From the NCBI RefSeq assembly GCF_016894385.1, contig NZ_CP069812.1:1240001-1304000 (forward strand): a stretch of DNA of 64,000 nucleotides. Direction: 5' to 3'. Position 1 is the first letter of the stretch. The number at the start of each line of letters is the position of its first letter. The notes under the pieces are model-generated. The model did not search any database and was not told the DNA's origin. It saw only the letters and a program-made list of their open reading frames with translations. The position numbers and the translations under genes are program-made. Source of the stretch: Cupriavidus oxalaticus (GTDB lineage: Bacteria > Pseudomonadota > Gammaproteobacteria > Burkholderiales > Burkholderiaceae). Positions 25,801 to 33,940 of this stretch are shown here, in pieces.

Positions 25801-26892
25801 ATGCTGACCAACTACTGCTACCGAGGCGACTGCCGCGCCGTCATGCGCGACCTGATCGCCGCCGGCGTGCGAGTGCAGTGCATCGTCACCAGCCCGCCGT
25901 ACTGGGGCTTGCGCGACTATGGCCATGCCGGGCAACTTGGCCAAGAGCCGACGTTGCGTGAGTTCCTGGCCAACATGGTCGAGGTGTTCCACCTGTGCCG
26001 TGAACTGCTGGCCGACGATGGAACGCTGTGGCTCAACATGGGTGACGCCTATGCCGGATCGTGGGGCGCGCAGTCGCGGGAGCATGCCGGCAAGCATGCG
26101 CCGAACATCTCGGCTTTGAGCGCAAACCAGATGAAGGCGGCGCAGCGCAAGCAGTCCGGAACCGGTACGATCCGCGACGATTTCCTAAAGGCGAAAGACC
26201 TGATGGGGCAGCCGTGGCGCCTTGCATTTGCGCTGCAGGACGCCGGCTGGTGGCTTCGCCAGGACATCATCTGGCACAAGCCGAATCCCATGCCGGAGAG
26301 CATCACAGATCGGTGCACGAAGGCACACGAGTATCTGTTCCTGATGACCAAGAGCGCACGTTATCGCTTCGATGCGGGCGCGATCAAGGAGCAAGCCACG
26401 GGCGGGTTGGCGGGGAATGTGCAGCACGCCAAGGGCGCCCAGGCCTACGTCGACGGCGACGAGAGCCACCGTACCAAGCTGGGACTGTCCAACTGGGCGG
26501 AGCGTCAGCGTAGTAGGCGCAACAGCTTCGCGCGCGAGACCAAGTACTCCGACGGCGAGCACGGCCAGAAGGCGCAACACCGGCCTGGGCGCGAGGACAT
26601 CGACTACAGCGAGACGCGGAACAAGCGCTCTGTGTGGACGATTGCCACCCAGTCGTACAGCGGGGCGCACTTCGCCACCTTCCCGGAAGCGCTGGTCGAG
26701 CCCTGCATCCTGGCGGGCAGCCGGCCGGGTGACATCGTCTTCGACCCGTTCATGGGCTCCGGCACGGTGGCCAGCGTCGCGCAGCGCCTCGGCCGCCGCT
26801 GGCTGGGCGCCGAGATCAATCCGGACTACATCGCGCTGCAGGCCGAGCGCACGCGCCAGCCGGGCCTGATGCTGGAGGTCGAGCCGTGCTGA
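25801..26892 (+). CDS. DNA methyltransferase, beta class, likely N4-cytosine
   Basis: 363 aa. Motif IV is SPPYWGLRDYG (residues about 31-41) and motif I FDPFMGSGT near 315, i.e. IV before I, the beta arrangement. SPPY favours N4-cytosine but N6-adenine cannot be excluded. The target-recognition region lies between. No cognate nuclease is nearby. GTG of the next gene overlaps its end. Confidence 0.92.
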   Translation: MLTNYCYRGDCRAVMRDLIAAGVRVQCIVTSPPYWGLRDYGHAGQLGQEPTLREFLANMVEVFHLCRELLADDGTLWLNMGDAYAGSWGAQSREHAGKHAPNISALSANQMKAAQRKQSGTGTIRDDFLKAKDLMGQPWRLAFALQDAGWWLRQDIIWHKPNPMPESITDRCTKAHEYLFLMTKSARYRFDAGAIKEQATGGLAGNVQHAKGAQAYVDGDESHRTKLGLSNWAERQRSRRNSFARETKYSDGEHGQKAQHRPGREDIDYSETRNKRSVWTIATQSYSGAHFATFPEALVEPCILAGSRPGDIVFDPFMGSGTVASVAQRLGRRWLGAEINPDYIALQAERTRQPGLMLEVEPC

Positions 26893-27329
26893 GCAGGTCA
26901 AAGCCAATGAAGCGAACCGGCCTGCTGCAGCGCCACACCCCGCTGCGGTCCAGCGCCTGGCTGAAGCAGACGGCCGGCTTGGTGCCTAGCCCCTTCAAGA
27001 AGAAGGGGCCGAAGCGCCGACCGATGGCTGAGCGCCGCTATGCGCTGGCCTGCCGCGGCGAGCCTTGCTACCTGCTTATCCCGGGCGCGCCTTCGCACGA
27101 CCGCGAGACGGTGGTCGACTGCCACAGCAACCAGTTGAAGCACGGCAAGGGTGGCGCCATCAAGGCCGCCGATGAGAAGACGGTACCGGGCTGCGCCTGG
27201 TGCCATCACGCGATCGACCAAGGCAACTGGTTGACGAAGGAACAGCGCCGCAACTACTGGGATGACGCATACCAGCGCTGGGTGCCGGTGCGCGCCGTCA
27301 AGTTGGCGGGGCAGGGGGTATCGACGTGA
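26886..27329 (+). CDS. DUF1364 (YbcO-like) putative nuclease
   Basis: 147 aa from a GTG at 26886 with GGAGG 7-8 nt upstream. The C-terminal half has RGEPCYLLIPGAP, the His/Cys pair in VDCHSNQLKHGKGG, and CAWCHHAIDQ, an HNH-like metal site as in E. coli YbcO (DUF1364), a phage recombination nuclease. The N-terminal 50 residues are basic. Overlaps both neighbours. Confidence 0.8.
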   Translation: MLSRSKPMKRTGLLQRHTPLRSSAWLKQTAGLVPSPFKKKGPKRRPMAERRYALACRGEPCYLLIPGAPSHDRETVVDCHSNQLKHGKGGAIKAADEKTVPGCAWCHHAIDQGNWLTKEQRRNYWDDAYQRWVPVRAVKLAGQGVST

Positions 27330-28393
27330 GCAAGGCAAAGGACAAGGTAGACGTCTGGATGCCGCTGTTCATCGGCGACTACCTTGCGGACACCACGCGC
27401 CTGACCACCGAGCAGCACGGGGCATACCTGCTGCTGCTCATGGATTACTGGCGCAATGGGCCGCCGCCCAACGATGACGCGACGCTGGCGCAGATCACTC
27501 GCCTTACGGCAGCCGCCTGGAAGAAGGCAAAGCCTGCCGTGATCCGGTTCTTCAAGGAAGAGGGCGGATTGCTGCACCAGAAACGTGCTGATGAAGAGCT
27601 TCGAGCAAGCCAGACACGCAAGGAAAGTGCCGTAGCAAAGGCCACGCTAGCAGCAGAAAAGAGGTGGGGCAAGAAGTCCCCCGGATCTGCCACAAGCAGT
27701 GCTCCAAGCATGCCACAAGCACAGCCCGAAGCAGTGCCTGATGCACTGCCCGGGGTTGTTCTTGAGGACTGCCCTTCACCATCACCATCACCTACTGCTT
27801 CAAAGGTCAGTGGTGATGTGAACCTCTGCGGTACCGCGGGCGCAGCGGCCCACGCCACATCACACCTGCTGAACGCAACGACCGGGGAGGAAAACCCGCG
27901 GCACGTGCAGTTGGCGATCCTGCTGCGCAAGACCTACGGCATGGCGGTGACCAGCAATCACGCCGACGTTACGGAGATGGTCCGCCTGGCCGTGTCTGAT
28001 CAGGAGATCGCCGAGGCCGTCGAGGTGTTCGGCATGAAGAAGCCCGGGGACAAGCCGAATGCCGGCTACATCCTCGGGATGATTCGCTCGGCCCGCGAGC
28101 AGGCCGCCAAAGCCGCCGCGGCAGCTGCCGGCAGCCCGGCCGCAGCGGGCGCCCCGGCGCTGGTGTCCGTCGAGTGGTGGTTGAGCGCCGAAGGGATTAA
28201 GGCCAAGGGGAAGGAACTGGGCTCCGTTTGGAAAGAGGCCGAGGGCGAGCTATTCATGGCGTTCAAGGTTCGTGTTTTCAAGCGTGCCGGCGAGGGCCCG
28301 TGGCGTCACCAGCTCCTGCGCGAGACCGAGCGCGACGAGGCGATGCACGCCCGCCTGATGGCGTTCTTCTACCCGGCTGAGGAAGAGGCATGA
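27326..28393 (+). CDS. YdaU-like (DUF1376) phage replication protein
   Basis: 355 aa from a GTG at 27326. Residues about 10-90 are DUF1376 (DVWMPLFIGDYLADTTRLTT, EQHGAYLLLLMDYWR), found in phage replication initiators. A low-complexity Pro/Ser linker (residues about 110-165) separates it from a helical C-terminal part. No DnaC-type ATPase lies beside it, so the phage probably borrows the host helicase loader. The likely replication origin within or near this gene was not identified. Confidence 0.8.
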   Translation: MSKAKDKVDVWMPLFIGDYLADTTRLTTEQHGAYLLLLMDYWRNGPPPNDDATLAQITRLTAAAWKKAKPAVIRFFKEEGGLLHQKRADEELRASQTRKESAVAKATLAAEKRWGKKSPGSATSSAPSMPQAQPEAVPDALPGVVLEDCPSPSPSPTASKVSGDVNLCGTAGAAAHATSHLLNATTGEENPRHVQLAILLRKTYGMAVTSNHADVTEMVRLAVSDQEIAEAVEVFGMKKPGDKPNAGYILGMIRSAREQAAKAAAAAAGSPAAAGAPALVSVEWWLSAEGIKAKGKELGSVWKEAEGELFMAFKVRVFKRAGEGPWRHQLLRETERDEAMHARLMAFFYPAEEEA

Positions 28394-28632
28394 CGACCAC
28401 CTGCATTACCTGCGAGCACTTCACCCTGAGGCCACGCCCCGACGAAGACGGCGAGCACCTGCGTGCCAGCGACATCGCGCATGCAAGGGTGGGAATGGGG
28501 CGCTGCCTGAAGGAAACATTGACGCAGCGCTGGCAAGCAGCAGAGACAGAGCGGCATTGCGACATGCATTCGCCGGTATCGGAAGAGCAGGCGGCGCAGC
28601 GCCGCCAATGGATGAGGGAAAAGGGCGTATGA
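28390..28632 (+). CDS. Small Cys-rich phage protein
   Basis: 80 aa, ATGA overlap with the DUF1376 gene. Cysteines in TTTCITCEHF, RCLKE and RHCDMH could form a zinc site (four Cys). Such short zinc-binding proteins are common in phage ninlike regions. Function unknown. Confidence 0.7.
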   Translation: MTTTCITCEHFTLRPRPDEDGEHLRASDIAHARVGMGRCLKETLTQRWQAAETERHCDMHSPVSEEQAAQRRQWMREKGV

Positions 28633-29438
28633 GCGTGGAGAAGGTTGTGATTGGAGACGCGGTCCTGTATCTGGGCGACGGCTTGGCAGTCCTGAGGGAT
28701 ATGGCCGATGGGATAGCGGATGCGGTCATTACTGACCCTCCCTATTCAAGCGGTGGGGCATTCCGCGGCGATCGCGCGATGGACACGAAGACCAAGTACT
28801 TGAGCTCGAGTAGCGGGAACATCGCAAAGACCACTGATTTTGGCGGTGATAACCGGGACCAACGCGCATTCCACTTCTGGTCTTGCCTATGGTCGGCTGC
28901 AGCGCTGCGTGTCAGCAAGCCTGGGGCTCCCGGTCTGTTTTTCACCGACTGGAGGCAACTGCCGGTTTCGACGGACTATCTGCAAGGTGGCGGATGGGTT
29001 TGGCGCGGCGTGGTCCCGTGGGCAAAGAAGGCGGCAAGGCCGCAGATGGGGCGCTTTTCCGCTCAGTGTGAATACGTGGTGTGGGGAAGCGCGGGGCCTA
29101 TGCCAATTGAACGTGGCGTAGGTTGTTTGCCCGGATTCTATGAGTTCGCCTATCCGGCAGATCGCGAGCACATCACACAGAAGCCCGTAGATCTGATGGC
29201 GGCAATGGTCGAGATCTGCCCGGAGGGCGGTACCGTCCTCGACCCGTTCATGGGGAGCGGTACGACTGGCGTGGCCGCAATCAAGATGGGCCGGAAGTTC
29301 ATCGGGGTTGAGCAGCACCCCGAGTATTTCGCCGTCGCTTGCCGCCGGATCGAAGACGCGACGCGGCAACGGTCGCTGTTCGACGCGCCTGCACGAAAGG
29401 CAGAACAAATCGGCCTCGGATTGGATGTCGCGGCATGA
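28629..29438 (+). CDS. DNA methyltransferase, beta class, likely N6-adenine
   Basis: 269 aa from the ATG at 28629. Motif IV ITDPPYSSGG is near residue 35, motif I DPFMGSGTTGVAAI near 205, followed by FIGVEQHPEYF. DPPY and size fit orphan phage adenine methyltransferases. Third methyltransferase of this early block. ATGA overlaps on both sides. Confidence 0.92.
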   Translation: MSVEKVVIGDAVLYLGDGLAVLRDMADGIADAVITDPPYSSGGAFRGDRAMDTKTKYLSSSSGNIAKTTDFGGDNRDQRAFHFWSCLWSAAALRVSKPGAPGLFFTDWRQLPVSTDYLQGGGWVWRGVVPWAKKAARPQMGRFSAQCEYVVWGSAGPMPIERGVGCLPGFYEFAYPADREHITQKPVDLMAAMVEICPEGGTVLDPFMGSGTTGVAAIKMGRKFIGVEQHPEYFAVACRRIEDATRQRSLFDAPARKAEQIGLGLDVAA

Positions 29439-29872
29439 GCGGCATGCTTCGCTGGACGCCGGAGCAGCTTGCCGCTCACCAGGCGCGCAAGCCTGCGCCG
29501 TCGCCGGCCACCAAGGCGGATCCGATGGCGCGCTTCCACGCGCTGGGCCGGCTGGCCAAGGACGTCATGAACAAGACCGAGCGCGCCTATGCCGACGTGC
29601 TCGAGCAACAGAGGCAGCGCGGCGAGATCATCGATTGGAAGTTCCACCCGATGAACGTGCGCCTTGCCAAGAACACCTTTTACGAGGTGGATTTTCTGGT
29701 GCTGGCCGCTGACATGCGCGTCGAGATCCACGAAACCAAGGGCGGCTACACCACCGAGAAGGGCGGCATGAAGATCAAGCTGTGCGCCGAGGCGCTGCCC
29801 TGGTTCCGATTCATCAAGGCAACGAAGCTGCCCGCCAAGCTGGGCGGGGGCTGGAAGCGGGAGGATTTCTGA
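29435..29872 (+). CDS. DUF1064 PD-(D/E)xK nuclease-like protein
   Basis: 145 aa from the ATG at 29435. Core: KTERAYADVLEQQRQRGEI, then YEVDFLVL and VEIHETKGGY, giving the D...ExK metal site of DUF1064 (RusA-like role in phages, VRR-NUC-related fold). It may resolve recombination or replication junctions. Located before the ninlike genes. Confidence 0.85.
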   Translation: MSGMLRWTPEQLAAHQARKPAPSPATKADPMARFHALGRLAKDVMNKTERAYADVLEQQRQRGEIIDWKFHPMNVRLAKNTFYEVDFLVLAADMRVEIHETKGGYTTEKGGMKIKLCAEALPWFRFIKATKLPAKLGGGWKREDF

Positions 29873-29873
29873 G

Positions 29874-30380
29874 ATGGCCAAGAGCCAGAAGAAGCGCAAC
29901 AAGGCCTACCGCCCGCGCCCGACGTTACTCGACCAACTGCGCGCGACACAGCGCCTGTACGTGGAGAGCCTGCCGGTGCGCGAATCAGAGGCGGACCGCT
30001 TCCGGCTTGCCGTGCTGACCTCGCTGGACGGGATCACGCGCGGCACCGGCGGCGCGCGGGAATGGAACACGATCGTCAGCGCGCTACGCCACTCCCACAC
30101 CTTGGCACATGAGGGCACTGGCGAGGAAATCATGCCGGCGCTAATCGCCGCCAATGACGGCATGATCCGGGCCCGCGAACGGTTTGAGCGCACCGGCCGG
30201 ATGGGCTTCGACGGCGACGCGCTGTGCGACATCCGCCTGGCGCTGGATCTTTGGTTCGAGCAGATCCAGCTTTGCAAGATCAGCGAGGTCGACAGGGCCA
30301 CGCGCGCCGTAGTGGCGGAATACGACGGGAAGGCGCGGCTGCCGGTGCCGGCCCTGACCGACGTGCGGCAGGCCGCATGA
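29874..30380 (+). CDS. Phage hypothetical helical protein
   Basis: 168 aa, starting 2 nt after the DUF1064 stop. All-alpha; basic N-terminus (AKSQKKRNKAYRPRP). No motif recognised. It is linked to the next gene by an ATGA overlap. Confidence 0.7.
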   Translation: MAKSQKKRNKAYRPRPTLLDQLRATQRLYVESLPVRESEADRFRLAVLTSLDGITRGTGGAREWNTIVSALRHSHTLAHEGTGEEIMPALIAANDGMIRARERFERTGRMGFDGDALCDIRLALDLWFEQIQLCKISEVDRATRAVVAEYDGKARLPVPALTDVRQAA

Positions 30381-30619
30381 CAACCGCCCAGGCACCGGCC
30401 GCGACCGCGGCCATGCCGGAAGGCACGGAGCAGCGCGAAGGCGTGACCTACGCCCAGGCCATGGAGATCTTCGAGCGGTTCCTGGTCGCCGACCGCAATC
30501 AGGCTGTTCCGACCATCGCTGTCGAGATGGGCATCCCTTACAACACCGCCTGCCGCGTGCTGGATGGCCATATCTGGCCGGCTGCGCGCCAGTACTGGGT
30601 GGACAGGGTACTTCCATAG
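30377..30619 (+). CDS. Small phage protein with helix-turn-helix-like segment
   Basis: 80 aa from the ATG at 30377. Residues about 45-70 (QAVPTIAVEMGIPYNTACRV, then LDGHIWPAAR) look like a homeodomain-type helix-turn-helix. Function unknown. Confidence 0.65.
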   Translation: MTTAQAPAATAAMPEGTEQREGVTYAQAMEIFERFLVADRNQAVPTIAVEMGIPYNTACRVLDGHIWPAARQYWVDRVLP

Positions 30620-30632
30620 GAGAACAGGAAAC

Positions 30633-30758
30633 ATGCGAATCAAGTTCCGCGGGCTCAATCCGCTCCGTTGGGGGTTCTGGTACTGGCGCGCGCCGCGCGG
30701 CCGCGCAGTGTTCGAGCTGGGCCCTGTCGACATCTACCTGCCTGCCAAATACCGATGA
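30633..30758 (+). CDS. 41-aa phage protein
   Basis: Starts at 30633 after AGGAGAACAGGA. Basic and aromatic (LNPLRWGFWYWRAPRG). The next ATG overlaps its stop. Unknown function; support comes from ribosome site and coupling. Confidence 0.5.
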   Translation: MRIKFRGLNPLRWGFWYWRAPRGRAVFELGPVDIYLPAKYR

Positions 30759-31114
30759 TGAAGCCGTACAGCAAGGAAGAGATTGAACTGATCGAGGCCG
30801 CGGCGCACGCCGCCGGCTATGACGTGCGCCGATTCCGAGTGCGTGAGCTCGAGGTCGTGCACGTAGGCGTAGGCGACCAATGGGCGTTGTTCGACCCGAA
30901 GCGACACGACGGCGACGCCTTCCGCCTGCAAATCGATTGCCGACTGTCCGTCAACGTGGGCCGAGAGCACGCCATTGCCACTGCATACCCGGGTGGCGTA
31001 GCCCTGACGCTGTTGGAGGCGATTGGAGACAACGCCTCCGCCGCTGTGCGCCTGGTGATCACCCGCGCCGCGGCCGCGCTGTACGAACACCACCAAGCAG
31101 CGGTGGCCGCGTGA
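30755..31114 (+). CDS. Phage hypothetical protein
   Basis: 119 aa from the ATG at 30755 (MMKPYSKEEIELIEAAAHAA). Alpha/beta with a DQWALFDPKRHDGDAFRLQI segment. No family recognised. Overlaps both flanking genes. Confidence 0.65.
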   Translation: MMKPYSKEEIELIEAAAHAAGYDVRRFRVRELEVVHVGVGDQWALFDPKRHDGDAFRLQIDCRLSVNVGREHAIATAYPGGVALTLLEAIGDNASAAVRLVITRAAAALYEHHQAAVAA

Positions 31115-31551
31115 CGCTACACATCGTGCCCATAATGTTCGCCGAGGCGAACGCGTTTGTGGCCAGGCATCACCGGCACCACCGGCCTGTCGTCGGCACG
31201 AAGTTCTGTGTCGCGGTGGCCGATGCCGGCGAGGTCGTCGGGGTGGCGCTGATCGGGCGTCCAGTGGCTCGGGCGTTGGATGACGGCTGGGTGTTGGAAG
31301 TGAACCGGTGCTGCACGGATGGTACGGCGAACGCCTGCAGCATGCTTTACGCCGCCGCTTGGCGGGCGGCTCGCGCGTTGGGTTACAGGAAACTCATCAC
31401 CTACACGCTACCGGAAGAAGGCGGGGCGTCGCTGCGCGGCGCCGGTTGGCGGCTGGTGGCGCAAACGGATGGCGGGTCGTGGGGCTGCCCGAGTCGGCCG
31501 CGCGTAGATACGCACCCGACACAGGGGAAACTGCGCTGGGAGTCCGTATGA
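31111..31551 (+). CDS. XF1762-type GNAT-like protein
   Basis: 146 aa from a GTG at 31111. The sequence ANAFVARHHRHHRPVVGTKF, then VVGVALIGRPVAR and YAAAWRAARALGYRKLITYT is typical of the XF1762 family found in phages and Xylella, which has an acetyltransferase-like fold. The substrate is unknown. Overlaps ninB by ATGA. Confidence 0.8.
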   Translation: MTLHIVPIMFAEANAFVARHHRHHRPVVGTKFCVAVADAGEVVGVALIGRPVARALDDGWVLEVNRCCTDGTANACSMLYAAAWRAARALGYRKLITYTLPEEGGASLRGAGWRLVAQTDGGSWGCPSRPRVDTHPTQGKLRWESV

Positions 31552-31964
31552 GCCAGGTCTTTCGGGAATTCACCTTGCGTGGCCGCGCAGACTGGAACGA
31601 GGTTGTGGCCATGGTCAAGGCCGCGGCCCCAACCATGGCCAGCGATGGGCGGCCAATGCGGGTGATTCTGGTGGACGACGGCGCCGACCGCACGGAAGAG
31701 CAGGTGCGCTTCTACTGGAAAGCGGTGATTGAGCCGATCGCGGAGCAGGCGGTGGTCGCCGGCTGTCGGTTCACCAAGGCAACGTGGCACAAGCACATGA
31801 AGGAGCGGTTCCTGCCACCGAAGGAGCACCGCCTATCGGACGGCCGGATAGTGCTGGTCGAGCCGTCGATCGCCAGCGGCGAGATCACTGTCGGGGCGAT
31901 GGCGGAATACATGAGGCAGGTCGAGGCGCACGCCGCTTCCACCTACGGGGTTGTCTTTGACTGA
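31548..31964 (+). CDS. ninB: NinB recombination mediator
   Basis: 138 aa. Matches NinB/Orf of lambda (SQVFREFTLRGRADWNEV, RTEEQVRFYWKAVIEPIAEQ, TKATWHKHMKERFLP), a ssDNA-binding protein that helps load recombinases and can replace RecFOR. It fits the phage recombination set. Directly precedes the Mor-like regulator. Confidence 0.9.
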   Translation: MSQVFREFTLRGRADWNEVVAMVKAAAPTMASDGRPMRVILVDDGADRTEEQVRFYWKAVIEPIAEQAVVAGCRFTKATWHKHMKERFLPPKEHRLSDGRIVLVEPSIASGEITVGAMAEYMRQVEAHAASTYGVVFD

Positions 31965-31972
31965 GCGGGGAT

Positions 31973-32422
31973 ATGATGGACAGAACCAAGGCAAATGGAG
32001 TGCTGGAGGATGTGAGCGCTGAAATCGGCTACACGGCCACCTCGCTGCTGGTGGCTTGGTTCGGTGGCGCCAACCTGTACGTCCCGGCCGCGGCAGACGA
32101 AAACCACCCGGTGTCCCGCCTGATCGGGCTGCCAGCCTTCCGACGCCTGGTCGCGGCGTACGGCTCCGAGACGCTGGCCATCCCTGAGGGCCATCTGGAA
32201 GAGATTGACCGCCGGAACCGCCTCATCGCCCAGTTGATCGCCAAGGGCAAGGGCTCCAAGGAGATTGCTCAGATCACTGGCTTGACTGAGCGCCGGGTGC
32301 AGCAGCTCCGGACCAAGATCGAGCGTATGGACCTGATCCCGCTCATCATGCGCCGTGCCCAGAAGAAGGCATTGGAAGGCAACCCCGCCCAAATGCCGCT
32401 TGACCTGGGCTGCCTAGCCTAG
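31973..32422 (+). CDS. Mor-family transcription activator
   Basis: 149 aa. N-terminal half LEDVSAEIGYTATSLLVAWF, GGANLYVP, LIGLPAFRRLVAAYG fits Mu Mor/Martha-like activators; the C-terminal part (SKEIAQITGLTERRVQQLRT) is the helix-turn-helix. Last gene of the early/middle block and 0.9 kb before the terminase, so it is the best candidate for switching on late genes. No lambda Q-like protein is seen. ATGs at 31973 and 31976 are equivalent. Confidence 0.85.
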   Translation: MMDRTKANGVLEDVSAEIGYTATSLLVAWFGGANLYVPAAADENHPVSRLIGLPAFRRLVAAYGSETLAIPEGHLEEIDRRNRLIAQLIAKGKGSKEIAQITGLTERRVQQLRTKIERMDLIPLIMRRAQKKALEGNPAQMPLDLGCLA

Positions 32423-32468
32423 CCAGCGGCAGAGTAGCAGACATATCAGCACACCAGCACAGAACGAG

Positions 32469-32497
32469 GCAGGGCCACCTTCGTGAGGTGGCCCTGC
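32469..32497. other. Strong GC-rich hairpin after the Mor-like gene
   Basis: A perfect 12-bp stem (GCAGGGCCACCT / AGGTGGCCCTGC) with a 5-nt loop. No T-tract follows, so it is not a clear intrinsic terminator. It may end the early transcript with Rho or protect RNA ends. Confidence 0.55.
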
Positions 32498-32581
32498 TGC
32501 ACGTACCTTAAAGTGAGGGAACTCCGAAAGAGTGGGGCAATTTGGTTCGCGGACTGCGAACAGTTGACGCGAAACCGGTCC

Positions 32582-32845
32582 CTACTTTTTATCATCCTCG
32601 ACAAAACCATCGCGATTGGTGACCCTCGCGCCATCGGTGAATACGTCGCGCCCGCCTGTAGCTCTCGCCCCATCGGTGTACACGTCTCGCCTATGCGTAA
32701 CTCTCGCGCCATCGGCATAGACGTCATACTTTCCAGCTTTCGCTCCATCTGTATAGGGGTCACGCGCCCCCATCGTGCCGGCAGAAGCTGCACCAGCGCC
32801 AAGTGCAGCACCTGCAACTGTGAGCAGTAAGACCTTCTTCAGCAT
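32582..32845 (-). CDS. Secreted DxYTDGAR-repeat protein (moron)
   Basis: 87 aa from the ATG at 32845 with a perfect GGAGG 6-7 nt upstream. Residues 1-23 are a Sec signal peptide (KKVLLLTVAGAALGAGAASA, cleavage near ASA-G). The mature part is four 10-13-residue repeats: DPYTDGAK, DVYADGARVT, DVYTDGARAT, DVFTDGARVT. Small exported repeat proteins of this kind occur in Cupriavidus/Ralstonia chromosomes. It lies on the opposite strand between early and late genes, a typical moron slot, and is probably expressed in the lysogen. Function unknown. Confidence 0.8.
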   Translation of the reverse strand: MLKKVLLLTVAGAALGAGAASAGTMGARDPYTDGAKAGKYDVYADGARVTHRRDVYTDGARATGGRDVFTDGARVTNRDGFVEDDKK

Positions 32846-33034
32846 TTTCCACCTCCTCTGCAGGTGGCTATCTTTCCCATCCCTAAGTGCACTATAGGTT
32901 GGCACCATCAGTTTGTGCATCGCAGAAAACTTATACTTTGGTCATTAGATTTATGACTCCCGGATATAAGCGCTTTCTTCAACGTGCCAATTGGTGCACC
33001 CGCACATGTCCTCTCAGCGTCTCCTATACGGTCC

Positions 33035-33099
33035 CTGCCGGCTGGATGGACGCTCGGCTACCCAAGAGATGTGTATAAGCGGATGGTTCCAGCCGGCAG
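33035..33099. repeat. 12-bp perfect inverted repeat with 41-nt loop
   Basis: CTGCCGGCTGGA (33035-33046) pairs with TCCAGCCGGCAG (33088-33099). The loop contains GAGATGTGTATAAG, a 14-base match to the Tn5 mosaic-end sequence. It could be a terminase-related structure, a small element, or a library artefact. Confidence 0.6.
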
Positions 33100-33260
33100 C
33101 CATCATGCGCATCGCCGACTTGGCGGGGGCCCCGGAGGGATTCCGCTACGTGCGGGCGCGAAGAGGCCCGGCCTTCGGGAGTTTTTCGGATTTTCAAACT
33201 TGATTTCAGGGCATTGACCACTGAAACATCCCCACCAGCCCCGACACCACAGCTAGAACC

Positions 33261-33280
33261 CCGAAATCCATCCGCAGGAC
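33261..33280 (+). repeat. Late-region intergenic repeat, copy 1
   Basis: CCGAAATCCATCCGCAGGAC, 31 bp before the 33312 start. A CCGAAAA/TTTTCGG hairpin (33290-33310) follows and ends 1 nt before the ATG, where no Shine-Dalgarno is seen. Confidence 0.7.
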
Positions 33281-33311
33281 GCGACAGCACCGAAAACGCA
33301 CCATTTTCGGC

Positions 33312-33545
33312 ATGGAAAGAAATCAAGTTGCGCCCGCGGCGTCGCCAGGCCTCTACCGGCTCGCCGCTGCGGCCGCCCTCGTGGGCATCTCCGTCGATCT
33401 GTTGGAGTCCGCAATCAGGCGGGGTGAGGCGCCGCTCGAGCTGGTGAAGCTTGGCGAGCGCGGGCTGCTATTCGTGCGCGCCTCGGAGCTTCATGCCTGG
33501 TTGAAGCCGACCGCGGCGACCGCCGAGTGCGCGGCAAGGGGTTGA
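33312..33545 (+). CDS. Small phage protein with AlpA/excisionase-like fold
   Basis: 77 aa. LYRLAAAAALVGISVDLLES, then AIRRGEAPLELVKLGERG and LLFVRASELHAWL resembles AlpA/MerR-like winged helices with the final wing VRASELHAWL. It overlaps the terminase small subunit start (TGATG). May regulate or assist packaging. Its ribosome site is inside a hairpin. Confidence 0.7.
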   Translation: MERNQVAPAASPGLYRLAAAAALVGISVDLLESAIRRGEAPLELVKLGERGLLFVRASELHAWLKPTAATAECAARG

Positions 33546-33550
33546 TGGGG

Positions 33551-33940
33551 ATGAGCCAAACGACCCCGGCCCGCACCTCGAAGGGCAACGGCCACGGCGG
33601 TGCGCGCTCCGGCGCCGGCCGGAAGCCGAAGGAGTACGTGAAGCCCCCGGTGCTTGAGGACTTCGATGAGGCCCGGGCGCGCAATGAGCGGGCCAAGGCT
33701 GACCTGAATGAGCTCGAGTTCAAGATCAAGAGCGGCGAGTACGTTTCCCGTGCCGCGGTGGTGCAGGCGACCGCCACGGCCTACTCCACGATTGCCCAAA
33801 CCTTGCGCTCCTTGCCTGATCACCTAGAGCGGCGCCTGGCGCTGGCGCCTGACATTGCCGAGGAAATCGGCCGGCAGGTCGATGAATCCTTGGCCGAACT
33901 GGCGGATGTGTTCGAAAGAATGGGGGGCGGGAATGTTTGA
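33551..33940 (+). CDS. Terminase small subunit
   Basis: 129 aa from the ATG at 33551 (an ATG at 33545 overlapping the previous stop is the alternative). GGARSGAGRKPKEY is the typical start of phage small terminases; the rest is helical (RNERAKADLNELEFKIKSGEYV, shortened here: NERAKADLNELEFKI; SRAAVVQATATAYSTIAQTL). DUF1441/Nu1-like. It should recognise the cos region and recruit the large subunit. Confidence 0.85.
   Translation: MSQTTPARTSKGNGHGGARSGAGRKPKEYVKPPVLEDFDEARARNERAKADLNELEFKIKSGEYVSRAAVVQATATAYSTIAQTLRSLPDHLERRLALAPDIAEEIGRQVDESLAELADVFERMGGGNV

Larger units (their letters stand above)
32846..33311. other. Intergenic region before terminase, probable cos region
   Basis: 466 bp without a convincing gene. 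It holds the moron promoter side, a 12-bp inverted repeat (33035-33099), intergenic repeat copy 1 (33261) and a hairpin over the 33312 start. Lambda-type terminases use a cos site just upstream of the small subunit, so cos is expected here; its sequence was not identified. Confidence 0.5.

Noticed and set aside
32446..32817. 123-aa minus-strand frame over the repeat protein
   Set aside because: Out-of-frame shadow of the DxYTDGAR repeats; the signal peptide and ribosome site belong to the 32845 frame.
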